DNA of 62,606 bases from the NCBI RefSeq assembly GCF_002939185.1, contig NZ_POVL01000029.1, positions 1 to 62,606 on the forward strand. The letters run 5' to 3'. Source of the DNA: Enterobacter sichuanensis. Lineage in GTDB: Bacteria > Pseudomonadota > Gammaproteobacteria > Enterobacterales > Enterobacteriaceae. Position numbers and translations under genes: made by a program. Below, piece by piece: positions 8,245 to 17,077 of this stretch (its first letter is position 1; the number at the start of each line of letters is the position of its first letter). The notes under the pieces were generated by a model that was not told the origin of the DNA, did no database searches, and was given only the letters and a program-made list of their open reading frames with translations.

Positions 8245-9030
8245 GTGGAATTTATTCTCAGTCATGTAGAACAGGGCGTAATGACCCTTACGCTGAACCG
8301 TCCGGAGCGTCTGAACAGCTTTAATGACGTGATGCATCAGCAACTCGCAGAGTGCCTGAAACAGGCTGAGCGTGATGACACCGTTCGCTGCCTGCTGATC
8401 ACCGGCGCCGGACGCGGTTTCTGTGCCGGTCAGGATCTGAATGACCGTAATGTCGACCCCAACGGCCCGGCGCCGGATCTGGGAATGTCCGTTGAAACCT
8501 TTTACAACCCGCTGGTTCGTCGCCTGGCAAAACTGCCGAAGCCGGTCATCTGCGCGGTCAACGGCGTGGCGGCCGGTGCCGGTGCCACGCTGGCGCTCGG
8601 GTGCGACATGGTGATTGCGGCGCGTTCCGCCAGTTTTGTGATGGCCTTCAGCAAGCTCGGGTTAGTCCCGGACTGCGGTGGCACCTGGCTGCTGCCGCGC
8701 GTGGCCGGACGTGCCCGTGCCATGGGGCTGGCGCTGCTCGGTGACAAGCTCAGCGCCGAACAGGCGCAGGCCTGGGGGATGATCTGGCAGGTGGTGGATG
8801 ACGAACAGCTCTCCGCTACCGCGCAGCAGATGGCGTTGCACTTTGCGTCGCAGCCGACCTTCGGGCTGGGGCTGATCAAGCAGGCGATCAATGCCGCGGA
8901 AACCAACACCCTGGACGCTCAACTCGATCTCGAGCGCGACTATCAACGTCTGGCCGGGCGCAGAGACGACTATCGCGAGGGCGTCAGCGCCTTCCTGGCG
9001 AAGCGCGCGCCACACTTTACGGGGAAATAA
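8245..9030 (+). CDS. paaG: PaaG, ring-epoxide isomerase
   Basis: This crotonase-superfamily enzyme of 261 residues isomerises the ring-1,2-epoxide of phenylacetyl-CoA to oxepin-CoA and later shifts a double bond in dehydrosuberyl-CoA. It starts at GTG 8245 (product MEFILSHVEQG), two bases after paaF. Landmarks are GRGFCAGQDLNDRNVDP and NGVAAGAGATLALGCDMV for the oxyanion hole, and KLGLVPDCGGTWLLP, which includes the Asp expected of the isomerase group. The C-terminus LAKRAPHFTGK matches E. coli PaaG closely. Confidence 0.95.
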   Translation: MEFILSHVEQGVMTLTLNRPERLNSFNDVMHQQLAECLKQAERDDTVRCLLITGAGRGFCAGQDLNDRNVDPNGPAPDLGMSVETFYNPLVRRLAKLPKPVICAVNGVAAGAGATLALGCDMVIAARSASFVMAFSKLGLVPDCGGTWLLPRVAGRARAMGLALLGDKLSAEQAQAWGMIWQVVDDEQLSATAQQMALHFASQPTFGLGLIKQAINAAETNTLDAQLDLERDYQRLAGRRDDYREGVSAFLAKRAPHFTGK

Positions 9031-9031
9031 G

Positions 9032-10456
9032 ATGTTGAACATACGGACTGTCGCCGTGATTGGCAGCGGCACGATGGGGGCCGGCATCGCCGAGGTTGCT
9101 GCCAGCCACGGCCATCAGGTGCTGATTTACGACATCTCTGCCGATGCGATTTCACGCGCTATTGAGGGGATCCGCCAGCGTCTGGCTTCCCGGGTCACGC
9201 GCGGCAAACTCTCTGCGGACGCCAGCGGACAGATCCTCGCCCGGCTGCTCCCGGTCACTGATATCAGCGCGCTCTCTACGGCGGAGCTGGTGATAGAGGC
9301 CGCTTCTGAGCGTCTTGAGGTGAAAAAAGCACTGTTTGTCCGGCTGGCTGAGATCTGCCCGGCGCAGACGGTACTCACCAGCAACACCTCTTCCATTTCG
9401 ATCACGGCAATCGCGGCGGATGTACACCACCCTGAACGCGTCGCGGGGCTGCATTTTTTTAACCCGGCACCGGTGATGAAGCTGGTGGAAGTGGTCAGCG
9501 GGCTGGCGACCTCCCCGGAAGTGGCCGACGCGCTGTGCGAGCTGGCGCTCAACTGGGGGAAACAGCCGGTTCGCTGCCAGTCAACGCCGGGGTTCATCGT
9601 CAACCGCGTCGCGCGTCCATTCTATTCCGAAGCCTGGCGCGCGCTGGAAGAACAGGTGGCAGCACCGGAGGTGATTGACGCTGCCCTGCGCGAAGGCGGC
9701 GGTTTCCCGATGGGGCCGCTGGAGCTGACCGACATGATTGGTCAGGACGTTAATTTTGCGGTGACCTGCTCGGTATTTAACGCCTTCTGGCAGGAGCGGC
9801 GTTTTCTGCCCTCGCTGGTGCAGCAGGAGCTGGTGCTGGCTGGAAGGCTGGGCAAAAAGAGCGGGAAAGGCGTTTACGACTGGCAGGGTGACAAACCCAC
9901 CGTACAGTGGATTGAGACCGTAGATGACAGCTACAGCCCGATGCGCGTCGAGAAAAAACGTGACGGTGTCACAAAAATTGATGATGTGTATCTCATCGAA
10001 ACGCAGGGGGAAACCGCGCAGGCGCTGGCGTTACGCCTGAGCGGCCCGGTGGTGGTGGTAGACCGCATTGAAGGCGACGTGGCGGTGATTGCGGCCGCCG
10101 CCAGTAACCCCCTGACCTCGACGCAAAAAGTTATCCGTTACCTGCAACAGCAGGGAAAACGGGTGGTGCAAATCGCCGATTATCCTGGCCTGTTGATCTG
10201 GCGCACGGTGGCGATGATTGCCAATGAAGCGCTGGATGCCCTGCAAAAAGGGGTGGCCAGCGAGAAGGATATCGATACCGCCATGCGTCTTGGCGTCAAC
10301 TACCCGAGCGGCCCGATCGCCTGGGGGGAACGACTGGGCTGGCAGCGCCTGCTGACGCTGCTGGAGAACCTGCAGCGCCATTATGGTGAAGAACGCTATC
10401 GCCCCTGTTCACTGCTGCGCCAGCGCGCGCTTCTGGAGAGTAGCTATGAGTCATAA
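9032..10456 (+). CDS. paaH: PaaH, 3-hydroxyadipyl-CoA dehydrogenase
   Basis: PaaH oxidises 3-hydroxyadipyl-CoA with NAD. The 474-residue product has an N-terminal Rossmann motif GSGTMGAGIA (about 12-21), the HFFNPAPVMKLVEVV segment with the catalytic His, the TPGFIVNRV linker, and two helical C-terminal 3HCDH domains (PMGPLELTDMIG and YPSGPIAWGERLG). ATG 9032 lies two bases after the paaG stop. The end of the gene overlaps the start of paaI by eleven bases. Confidence 0.96.
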   Translation: MLNIRTVAVIGSGTMGAGIAEVAASHGHQVLIYDISADAISRAIEGIRQRLASRVTRGKLSADASGQILARLLPVTDISALSTAELVIEAASERLEVKKALFVRLAEICPAQTVLTSNTSSISITAIAADVHHPERVAGLHFFNPAPVMKLVEVVSGLATSPEVADALCELALNWGKQPVRCQSTPGFIVNRVARPFYSEAWRALEEQVAAPEVIDAALREGGGFPMGPLELTDMIGQDVNFAVTCSVFNAFWQERRFLPSLVQQELVLAGRLGKKSGKGVYDWQGDKPTVQWIETVDDSYSPMRVEKKRDGVTKIDDVYLIETQGETAQALALRLSGPVVVVDRIEGDVAVIAAAASNPLTSTQKVIRYLQQQGKRVVQIADYPGLLIWRTVAMIANEALDALQKGVASEKDIDTAMRLGVNYPSGPIAWGERLGWQRLLTLLENLQRHYGEERYRPCSLLRQRALLESSYES

Positions 10457-10868
10457 CGCCTGGCACAACGCCCGCGCCATGTACGAACGGGATGCCTGCG
10501 CGCAGGCGATGGGGATGGATATTGTCGAGATGGACGAGGGCTACGCGGTGGTGACCATGACCATCACCCCGCAGATGCTCAACGGGCACAACACCTGCCA
10601 TGGCGGACAGCTGTTTTCGCTGGCAGACACCGCCTTTGCCTACGCCTGCAACAGCCAGGGGCTGGCAGCGGTGGCCTCAGGCTGCTCGATTGATTTTCTG
10701 CGTCCGGGCTTTGCCGGGGACACGCTTACCGCCACCGCGCGGGTGAAGCATCAGGGCAAGCTGACGGGCGTGTATGACATTGAGATCCAAAATCAACAAC
10801 AGAAAACCGTCGCCCTTTTTCGCGGGAAATCTCACCGCATCGGCGGCAGTGTGACAGGAGAGGCCTGA
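10446..10868 (+). CDS. paaI: PaaI, hydroxyphenylacetyl-CoA thioesterase
   Basis: This hotdog-fold thioesterase of 140 residues (E. coli length) has the active-site region NGHNTCHGGQLFSLADTAFA, with Asn, His-Gly-Gly and Asp in the family positions. It hydrolyses ring-hydroxylated phenylacetyl-CoA and so rescues CoA from dead-end products. I use ATG 10446 (MSHNAWHNAR), which overlaps paaH. Its stop overlaps the paaJ start (TGATG), tying hydrolase and thiolase translation together. Confidence 0.95.
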   Translation: MSHNAWHNARAMYERDACAQAMGMDIVEMDEGYAVVTMTITPQMLNGHNTCHGGQLFSLADTAFAYACNSQGLAAVASGCSIDFLRPGFAGDTLTATARVKHQGKLTGVYDIEIQNQQQKTVALFRGKSHRIGGSVTGEA

Positions 10869-12073
10869 TGGGTGATGCATTTATTTGTGATGGCGTTCGA
10901 ACCCCGGTGGGGCGCTACGGCGGCGCGCTTTCCACGGTAAGGACCGACGATCTCGGTGCCGTGCCGCTGCGTGCGCTGCTGGCCCGCTACCCGCAGCTCG
11001 ACCTCGAGCGGATAGATGATGTGATCTTCGGCTGCGCCAACCAGGCGGGGGAAGATAACCGCAACGTGGCGCGTATGTCGGCACTGCTGGCCGGGCTGCC
11101 GCAAACGGTCTCCGGGACCACCATCAACCGCCTGTGCGGCTCCGGGCTGGACGCGATTGGTTTTGCCGCACGCGCCATCAAAGCGGGTGACGGCGATCTG
11201 CTGATTGCGGGCGGCGTGGAGTCGATGTCCCGTGCGCCGTTTGTGATGGGCAAAGCCACCGCCGCGTTTCAGCGTCAGGCGGAGATCTTTGATACCACCA
11301 TCGGCTGGCGATTTGTGAATCCGCTCATGCATCAGCACTTCGGAACGGACAGTATGCCGGAAACGGCAGAGAATGTAGCTGAACTGTTAAATATCAGTCG
11401 TGCCGATCAGGACGCTTTTGCGCTGCGCAGCCAGCAGCGTACCGCACAGGCGCAGCAGAACGGCATTCTGGCGCAGGAGATCGTGCCGGTGCAGGTAGCG
11501 GGTAAAAAGGGCGCGGTCACCGAATTCAGCGTGGATGAACATCCGCGTGCGGACACCACGCTTGAACAGCTGGCCGCACTGAAAACGCCGTTCCGTCAGA
11601 ACGGGGTAGTCACGGCGGGCAATGCCTCCGGCGTCAACGACGGTGCGGCGGCGCTGATCGTTGCCAGCGAGCAGACGGCGCTGGCGCAGGGGTTAGTCCC
11701 GCGCACGCGGATCGTGGCGATGGCCACGGCCGGCGTGGCGCCACGCCTGATGGGATTAGGCCCGGTACCTGCCACCCGCAAGGTGCTGGAGCGCGCCGGA
11801 CTCAGTATTAACGATATGGACGTTATCGAACTTAACGAAGCTTTCGCCTCCCAGGCGCTGGGCGTGCTGCGTCAACTGGGGCTGCCGGATGATGCCGCGC
11901 ACGTTAACCCAAACGGTGGCGCGATTGCGCTTGGCCACCCGCTCGGCATGAGCGGCGCCAGGCTGGCGCTGGCAGCCAGCAATGAACTGCATCGACGCGG
12001 CGGGCGATACGCGCTGTGTACGATGTGCATCGGTGTGGGTCAGGGCATTGCCCTGATCCTTGAGCGTGTTTGA
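10868..12073 (+). CDS. paaJ: PaaJ, 3-oxoadipyl-CoA / 3-oxo-5,6-dehydrosuberyl-CoA thiolase
   Basis: This degradative thiolase of 401 residues acts twice in the pathway, each time releasing acetyl-CoA. The nucleophilic Cys is in NRLCGSGLDA (about residue 90), the His in GGAIALGHPLGMSGAR (about 357) and the second Cys in CTMCIGVGQG (about 387). ESMSRAPFVMGKA and FGTDSMPETAENVA are typical of the PcaF/PaaJ branch. The gene starts within the stop codon of paaI and is followed after 27 bases by paaK. Confidence 0.96.
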   Translation: MGDAFICDGVRTPVGRYGGALSTVRTDDLGAVPLRALLARYPQLDLERIDDVIFGCANQAGEDNRNVARMSALLAGLPQTVSGTTINRLCGSGLDAIGFAARAIKAGDGDLLIAGGVESMSRAPFVMGKATAAFQRQAEIFDTTIGWRFVNPLMHQHFGTDSMPETAENVAELLNISRADQDAFALRSQQRTAQAQQNGILAQEIVPVQVAGKKGAVTEFSVDEHPRADTTLEQLAALKTPFRQNGVVTAGNASGVNDGAAALIVASEQTALAQGLVPRTRIVAMATAGVAPRLMGLGPVPATRKVLERAGLSINDMDVIELNEAFASQALGVLRQLGLPDDAAHVNPNGGAIALGHPLGMSGARLALAASNELHRRGGRYALCTMCIGVGQGIALILERV

Positions 12074-12100
12074 TCAAATTTTCAATGTGAGTACCCTGCA

Positions 12101-13423
12101 ATGACAACGACAAATACAACAAAGCTTGATCCGATTGAGACGGCCTCCATTGACGAGTTACAGGCGCTGCAGACCGAGCGTCTGAAATGGACGCTGCATC
12201 ACGCCTATAACAACGTGCCGATGTACAAACGCAAGTTTGACGCCGCGGGCGTTCACCCTGACGATTTCAAAGAGCTGGCGGATATCCGTAAATTCCCGTG
12301 CACCACCAAGCAGGACCTGCGGGATAACTACCCATTCGATACTTTTGCCGTGCCGATGGAGCAGGTAGTGCGTATTCACGCCTCATCCGGTACCACCGGC
12401 AAACCGACGGTTGTCGGCTACACGCAAGGCGACATTGACAACTGGGCCAATCTGGTAGCCCGTTCCCTGCGCGCCGCGGGCGGCAGCGCGAAGGACAAAA
12501 TTCACGTGGCGTATGGCTATGGCCTGTTTACCGGCGGGCTGGGGGCACACTATGGCGCCGAGCGCTTAGGGGCGACGGTGATCCCGATGTCCGGCGGCCA
12601 GACGGAGAAACAGGCGCAGCTGATCCGTGATTTCCAGCCGGATATGATCATGGTGACGCCCTCCTACTGCCTAAACCTGATTGAGGAGCTGGAGCGGCAG
12701 ATGGGCGGCGATGCCAGCAGTTGTTCCCTGCGCGTGGGGGTCTTCGGCGCCGAGCCGTGGACCCAGGCGATGCGCCGCGAAATTGAGAAACGCTTAGGCA
12801 TCACGGCGCTGGACATCTATGGCCTCTCGGAGGTCATGGGACCCGGGGTGGCGATGGAGTGTATCGAAACCGTTGACGGCCCGACCATCTGGGAAGATCA
12901 CTTCTATCCGGAAATCGTCAACCCGAACGACGGCACACCGCTGGATGACGGCGAGCAGGGCGAACTGCTGTTCACCACGCTGACCAAAGAGGCGCTGCCG
13001 GTTATCCGCTATCGCACCCGCGACCTGACGCGTCTGCTGCCGGCGACGGCGCGCAGCATGCGCCGCATGGACCGCATCAGCGGCCGCAGTGACGATATGC
13101 TGATCATCCGCGGCGTTAACGTCTTCCCGTCACAGCTGGAAGAGGAGATTGTGAAGTTCGAACACCTCTCTCCGCACTACCAGCTGGAGGTCAACCGTCG
13201 CGGGCATCTTGATTCACTTTCCGTGAAGGTGGAGCTAAAAGAGAGCAGCCTGACGCTAACGCACGAGCAGCGTTGCCAGGTGTGTCACCAGCTGCGTCAC
13301 CGCATTAAGTCGATGGTGGGGATTTCCACCGACGTGACGATCGTGAACTGCGGCAGTATCCCGCGCTCAGAGGGCAAAGCCTGCCGGGTGTTTGATTTGC
13401 GTAAAGTGGCAGCCAACGGTTAA
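12101..13423 (+). CDS. paaK: PaaK, phenylacetate-CoA ligase
   Basis: PaaK activates phenylacetate with ATP and CoA, the entry step of the pathway, and its product is also the inducer that releases PaaX. The 440-residue adenylate-forming enzyme shows the AMP-binding signature HASSGTTGKPTVVGYT (about 92-107), DIYGLSEVMGPGVA and RYRTRDLTRLLP, and a C-terminal lid domain beginning RISGRSDDMLIIRGVN. It is three residues longer than E. coli PaaK at the N-terminus (MTTTNTTKLDPIE). It is the last gene of the operon and is followed by a palindromic repeat that may act as a terminator. Confidence 0.97.
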   Translation: MTTTNTTKLDPIETASIDELQALQTERLKWTLHHAYNNVPMYKRKFDAAGVHPDDFKELADIRKFPCTTKQDLRDNYPFDTFAVPMEQVVRIHASSGTTGKPTVVGYTQGDIDNWANLVARSLRAAGGSAKDKIHVAYGYGLFTGGLGAHYGAERLGATVIPMSGGQTEKQAQLIRDFQPDMIMVTPSYCLNLIEELERQMGGDASSCSLRVGVFGAEPWTQAMRREIEKRLGITALDIYGLSEVMGPGVAMECIETVDGPTIWEDHFYPEIVNPNDGTPLDDGEQGELLFTTLTKEALPVIRYRTRDLTRLLPATARSMRRMDRISGRSDDMLIIRGVNVFPSQLEEEIVKFEHLSPHYQLEVNRRGHLDSLSVKVELKESSLTLTHEQRCQVCHQLRHRIKSMVGISTDVTIVNCGSIPRSEGKACRVFDLRKVAANG

Positions 13424-13427
13424 ATTT

Positions 13428-13504
13428 CCCTCACCCCAGCCCTCTCCCAAAGGGAGAGGGTGTATTAAGTTCCCTCTCCCTTTGGGAGAGGGTTAGGGTG
13501 AGGG
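13428..13504. repeat. Inverted pair of CT/GA-rich palindromic repeats
   Basis: Two 33-bp arms, 13428-13460 and 13472-13504, are inverted copies of each other with only two mismatches and an 11-bp spacer. Each arm contains its own hairpin (CCCTCTCCC / GGGAGAGGG). A third copy of the same unit lies at 50402-50434. This is a dispersed intergenic palindrome of REP/BIME character, and it may also end the paa operon transcript. Confidence 0.85.
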
Positions 13505-13526
13505 TCGATGCCAGATTGGTATGCTA

Positions 13527-13564
13527 TGATTCATCCAGGACAAAAATAACAACAGAATGAATCA
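13527..13564. promoter_or_regulatory. PaaX operator before paaX (autoregulation)
   Basis: TGATTC (13527-13532) and GAATCA (13559-13564) form a perfect inverted pair 26 bases apart, with the right arm touching the paaX start codon. This is the same architecture as before paaA, with two bases less spacing. It predicts that PaaX represses its own paaXY transcript. Confidence 0.7.
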
Positions 13565-13565
13565 C

Positions 13566-14492
13566 ATGAATAAACTCGACGCCTTTATCCAGCACGCGGT
13601 CAGCTCTGTTCCAGTCAGCGGGACATCCCTTATTTCCTCGTTATACGGTGACGCGCTTTCTCATCGCGGCGGTGAGATTTGGCTCGGTAGTCTGGCCGCC
13701 CTGCTGGAAGGTATGGGGTTTGGTGAACGCTTCGTGCGTACCGCGCTGTTCCGCCTCAACAAAGAGGGCTGGCTCGACGTCTCGCGCATCGGGAGGCGTA
13801 GCTTTTACCGCCTGAGTGATAAAGGGCTGCGCCTGACGCGTCGCGCGGAGAATAAGATCTACCGCGCGGAACTGCCCGCCTGGGATGGTAAATGGTTACT
13901 GCTGCTCTCCGAGGGGCTGGATAAAAACACCCTCGCCGACGTTAAAAAACAGCTTATCTGGCAGGGGTTTGGCACGCTGGCGCCGAGCCTGATGGCCTCG
14001 CCGTCGCAGCATCTGGCGGATGTGCAGTCCCTGCTACACGATGCCGGCGTGGCAGAAAATGTGATCTTCTTCGAAGCCCACTCGCCGCTGGCGCTCTCCC
14101 GCGCCGCGCTGCGTTCCCGGGTCGAAGAGTGCTGGCAGTTGACCGAGCAAAACGCGATGTACGAGACGTTTATCAGCTCGTTCCGCCCGCTGCTGCCGCT
14201 GCTGAAAGAGGCCGCGCCGGAAGAGCTGACGCCGGAACGCTGCTTCCAGATCCAGCTGTTACTGATCCACTTTTATCGTCGTGTGGTGCTGAAAGACCCG
14301 CTGCTGCCGGAGGAGTTACTGCCTGCGCACTGGGCCGGGCAAAGCGCCCGACAGCTCTGCATCAATATTTATCAGCGTGTGGCACCGGGGGCGCTGGCGT
14401 TTGTCAGCGAGAAGGGCGAAACCTCCGTCGGCGAACTGCCTGTGCCCGGCACGCTCTACTATCAACGCTTTGGCGGTTTGACAAGCGCATAA
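13566..14492 (+). CDS. paaX: PaaX, phenylacetyl-CoA-responsive repressor
   Basis: PaaX is a GntR-like winged-helix repressor of the paa genes that is released by phenylacetyl-CoA. With ATG 13566 the product (MNKLDAFIQHAV) is 308 residues; an ATG three codons upstream is also possible. The N-terminal DNA-binding domain includes RTALFRLNKEGWLDVSRIGRRSFYRLSDKG (given here only to mark about residues 58-88). Central and C-terminal effector domains follow, with HFYRRVVLKDPLLPEELLP. The C-terminus ends FGGLTSA, about eight residues shorter than the E. coli tail. An operator overlaps its start region, and paaY follows directly. Confidence 0.95.
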   Translation: MNKLDAFIQHAVSSVPVSGTSLISSLYGDALSHRGGEIWLGSLAALLEGMGFGERFVRTALFRLNKEGWLDVSRIGRRSFYRLSDKGLRLTRRAENKIYRAELPAWDGKWLLLLSEGLDKNTLADVKKQLIWQGFGTLAPSLMASPSQHLADVQSLLHDAGVAENVIFFEAHSPLALSRAALRSRVEECWQLTEQNAMYETFISSFRPLLPLLKEAAPEELTPERCFQIQLLLIHFYRRVVLKDPLLPEELLPAHWAGQSARQLCINIYQRVAPGALAFVSEKGETSVGELPVPGTLYYQRFGGLTSA

Positions 14493-14501
14493 GGAGTGAG
14501 G

Positions 14502-15098
14502 ATGCCAGTTTATCAAATTGACGGTCTGACGCCGGTGGTGCCGGACGAGAGCTATGTACACCCAACGGCGGTGCTGATTGGCGACGTGATTCTGGGCAAA
14601 GGTGTTTATGTCGGCCCTAATGCCAGCCTGCGCGGTGATTTCGGCCGTATCGTGGTGAAAGACGGGGCGAACATTCAGGATAACTGCGTCATGCACGGTT
14701 TCCCGGAGAAGGACACGGTGGTGGAAGAGGACGGGCATATTGGCCACAGTGCGATCCTTCACGGCTGTGTGATCCGCCGCAATGCGCTTGTGGGCATGAA
14801 CGCGGTGGTGATGGACGGCGCCGTCATTGGCGAGAACAGCATCGTCGGCGCCGCGGCGTTCGTGAAGGCGAAAGCGGAGATGCCCGCCAACCATTTGATC
14901 ATCGGCAGCCCGGCAAAGGCGATCCGCGAGCTGAGCGAGCAGGAGCTGGCCTGGAAGCAGCAGGGCACGCGGGAGTATCAGGTGCTGGTGGAACGCTGCA
15001 AGCTGACGATGCATCAGGTAGAGCCGCTGCGTGAGGTTGAGCCAGAGCGGAAACGGCTGACGTTTGATGAGAATTTACGGCCGAAGTCGTCGGTGTAA
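14502..15098 (+). CDS. paaY: PaaY, hexapeptide-repeat thioesterase
   Basis: PaaY is a left-handed beta-helix protein of the gamma-carbonic-anhydrase-like family. In E. coli it is a thioesterase that removes inhibitory ring-hydroxylated phenylacetyl-CoA and helps PaaX regulation work. The 198-residue product shows hexapeptide repeats from about residue 20 to 145 ([20 protein letters not shown], then [14 protein letters not shown]). The start at 14502 follows an AAGGAG site that overlaps the paaX stop, so the two are one operon. A GTG two codons earlier is in frame but poorly placed. Confidence 0.94.
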   Translation: MPVYQIDGLTPVVPDESYVHPTAVLIGDVILGKGVYVGPNASLRGDFGRIVVKDGANIQDNCVMHGFPEKDTVVEEDGHIGHSAILHGCVIRRNALVGMNAVVMDGAVIGENSIVGAAAFVKAKAEMPANHLIIGSPAKAIRELSEQELAWKQQGTREYQVLVERCKLTMHQVEPLREVEPERKRLTFDENLRPKSSV

Positions 15099-15104
15099 GG
15101 GGAG

Positions 15105-15128
15105 GTCCGCTTCGCGGCAGAAGCGGAC
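15105..15128. terminator. Stem-loop between convergent paaY and LysE-type gene
   Basis: A 9-bp perfect stem, GTCCGCTTC (15105-15113) and GAAGCGGAC (15120-15128), has a 6-base loop. It sits between two convergent genes and could stop transcription from either side, although neither strand has a convincing U-tract. Confidence 0.45.
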
Positions 15129-15137
15129 GAAAGAGAC

Positions 15138-15758
15138 TTATCTTGTGCTTAGCGCCAGTTTAGCCGCGAAGCACAAAAACAAGCCTCCTGTTGCCCTGTC
15201 CATAACCTTGATCACGCCACTTCTCTTCAGGATGCCTGACGCAAAATGCGTCGATAAAATAAGCGTCACTGACCATATCGTGCCGATTGTCACGTGGATA
15301 CTGACCAGCAAAAACGTCCAGAGTAAAGGAGAGTGACCGGCAGGTATAAACTGAGGCAAAAAAGAGACATAGAAAATACCCATTTTGGGGTTGAGCACAT
15401 TACCCATCATCCCTCTCATAAACCAGTTCCCATGAGAAGCATGGTTGCCGTCGCTGAGACCGAAAGACGATCGGGGACGTACCAGCAGCTGTAAGCCCAG
15501 CCAGCTTAAATAGGCTGCACCACAAATTTTCAGCACGGTGTAAGCCAGCTCAGAAACGGCCAGCAGAGCGCCAAGTCCCAAAGCGACCAGCGCTCCCCAT
15601 ATAAAACAGCCAGCATCGATGCCAAGCGCAGTGTGAATAGCTTTTCGTCCCCCTTCAGCACAGGCCGTTCGAAGAATCAGAGCCGTATCTAGGCCAGGCG
15701 TGAGAGTGAGCAGGAGTGCAGCGAAGGAGAAAGTGAGAAGTGAATCAGCAACAGTCAT
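15138..15758 (-). CDS. LysE/RhtB family amino-acid exporter
   Basis: This 206-residue membrane protein has about six hydrophobic segments and the family motif near the N-terminus (LTLTPGLDTALILRTA, a PGP-like loop with Leu in place of the final Pro). A second conserved region, GNVLNPKMGIFYVSFLPQF, lies at about 120-138. The LysE/RhtB family exports amino acids or related metabolites by proton exchange, and the substrate cannot be told from sequence. It stands alone, convergent with paaY. The 199-bp stretch to its right, up to the next gene, is AT-rich intergenic DNA where I see no gene. Confidence 0.9.
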   Translation of the reverse strand: MTVADSLLTFSFAALLLTLTPGLDTALILRTACAEGGRKAIHTALGIDAGCFIWGALVALGLGALLAVSELAYTVLKICGAAYLSWLGLQLLVRPRSSFGLSDGNHASHGNWFMRGMMGNVLNPKMGIFYVSFLPQFIPAGHSPLLWTFLLVSIHVTIGTIWSVTLILSTHFASGILKRSGVIKVMDRATGGLFLCFAAKLALSTR

Positions 15759-15957
15759 TTTCTTTACCCGAAAGATTGGATTTTACTCATACATCTGTCC
15801 CCAGGCAATCTATTGCTGAAATTTAACCGCTGGTTGAGTCGGTGAAGATGGTTTCTTAACCAGTCTTACATCGCAACGCGCTATTGTTATCAAGAAACGC
15901 TTCAGGGGGCCGATAATAATCTGTGGATTAAACGTAATTCCTGAAAATAAAAAATGG

Positions 15958-16359
15958 ATGATTCCGATGAAAATGACTTATAAGCATGTCCAACAACCTT
16001 GTCAGCATGAAGGGTGTGGTATTGCTGTTATGGCCCGTTTACTTCAAAAAACTTATGAAGAAACGTTACACCTTGCAAGGGAAAAAGGTTTCTGTGATAA
16101 ATATAAACGTGTCAATCTTGCGCAAATGAAACGATTTTTGCTTTATATCGGACTGGAGAATGTTTCGTTTATAAAACACGATGGGGTCAGTGAACCGAAA
16201 AATAACGGTATATTTCATGGCCGCTGGGATAATGTTACGACTGGGGCTCGCCACTGGATTGCCTGCTACGAAGGTGTGTATTTTGATCCTTTATTACCTC
16301 ATCCCGTACCTCATTTACCTGAGGGGTTCCATGTGACGCAAATTTTCAATCATCCTTGA
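15958..16359 (+). CDS. Small C39-peptidase-like protein
   Basis: This 133-residue protein has no signal peptide. It shows a papain-like pattern: Cys20 in EGCGIAVMARLL, then His99 and Asp110 in GARHWIACYEGVYFDPLL. The order Cys, His, Asp and the spacing resemble C39-like cysteine peptidase domains, which are otherwise usually fused to ABC exporters or longer proteins. I do not recognise a named gene. The start could be ATG 15958 or 15967 (MKMTYKHV). The coding sequence and flanks are clearly more AT-rich than the paa region, so it may be acquired. Substrate and role are unknown. Confidence 0.7.
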   Translation: MIPMKMTYKHVQQPCQHEGCGIAVMARLLQKTYEETLHLAREKGFCDKYKRVNLAQMKRFLLYIGLENVSFIKHDGVSEPKNNGIFHGRWDNVTTGARHWIACYEGVYFDPLLPHPVPHLPEGFHVTQIFNHP

Positions 16360-16511
16360 GTATTAACGGCTGAAAGACTCATTTTATTGGGACTTATATA
16401 ACGGCGTATAGATAGTTTAATCCTCAATGTCGCTCTGTGGCTGTAAAGATCCGAATCACGTGCTATGTGGTAATGTTGAGGGTGAATACATTCCGCTTTG
16501 AGGTTGCCAGT

Positions 16512-16994
16512 ATGACGCATTTTTATCAATTTTCAGCCACCCGCCTGGATGGCCGACCGGTCGCTATGGCCGACTACGAGGGTAAGGTGGTGCTGGTCGT
16601 GAATACGGCTAGCCTGTGCGGCTTTACGCCGCAGTACGCTGCTCTTGAAGCGTTATACAAGAAATACGCGTCTCAGGGATTTGTGGTGCTTGGCTTTCCC
16701 TGTAATCAGTTCGGTAAACAGGAACCCGGTGGCGCCGAAGACATCTCAAGAACCTGCCACATAAACTACGGTGTCAGTTTTCCGATATTCGAGAAAATAG
16801 AGGTCAATGGCGCCGCCGCGCACCCGCTGTTTCGTTACCTGAAAGAGGAATTGCCCGGCGTGCTGGGTGGGCGGATCAAGTGGAACTTTACGAAATTCCT
16901 GATTGGACGCAACGGTAAACCGCTCAAACGTTTTGCACCGATGACCACGCCCGAGAAAATGGAATCGGCGATTTGCGCCGCACTGACAGGCTAA
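16512..16994 (+). CDS. Glutathione peroxidase family protein (Cys type)
   Basis: This thiol peroxidase of the GPx family, 160 residues, reduces hydroperoxides with glutathione or thioredoxin. The peroxidatic residue is Cys36 in NTASLCGFTPQY. The Gln and Trp of the catalytic set are in FPCNQFGKQEPG and KWNFTKFLIG. It is shorter than E. coli BtuE (about 183) because it lacks the insertion in the second half, so it is a second, non-BtuE type. I start it at ATG 16512 (MTHFYQFSA), which matches family N-termini; longer in-frame readings upstream look spurious. Confidence 0.92.
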   Translation: MTHFYQFSATRLDGRPVAMADYEGKVVLVVNTASLCGFTPQYAALEALYKKYASQGFVVLGFPCNQFGKQEPGGAEDISRTCHINYGVSFPIFEKIEVNGAAAHPLFRYLKEELPGVLGGRIKWNFTKFLIGRNGKPLKRFAPMTTPEKMESAICAALTG

Positions 16995-17077
16995 TTATTA
17001 GTAGTTGAGTAGCGACCACCAGTTACGAAAGAATAGGCCAACACTGTTGAGGTTTAAATGGATTTAGGGAGCAAGAC

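Noticed and set aside
13428..13504. CRISPR-like repeat
   Set aside because: There are only two units, in inverted orientation, with no regular spacers and no cas genes.
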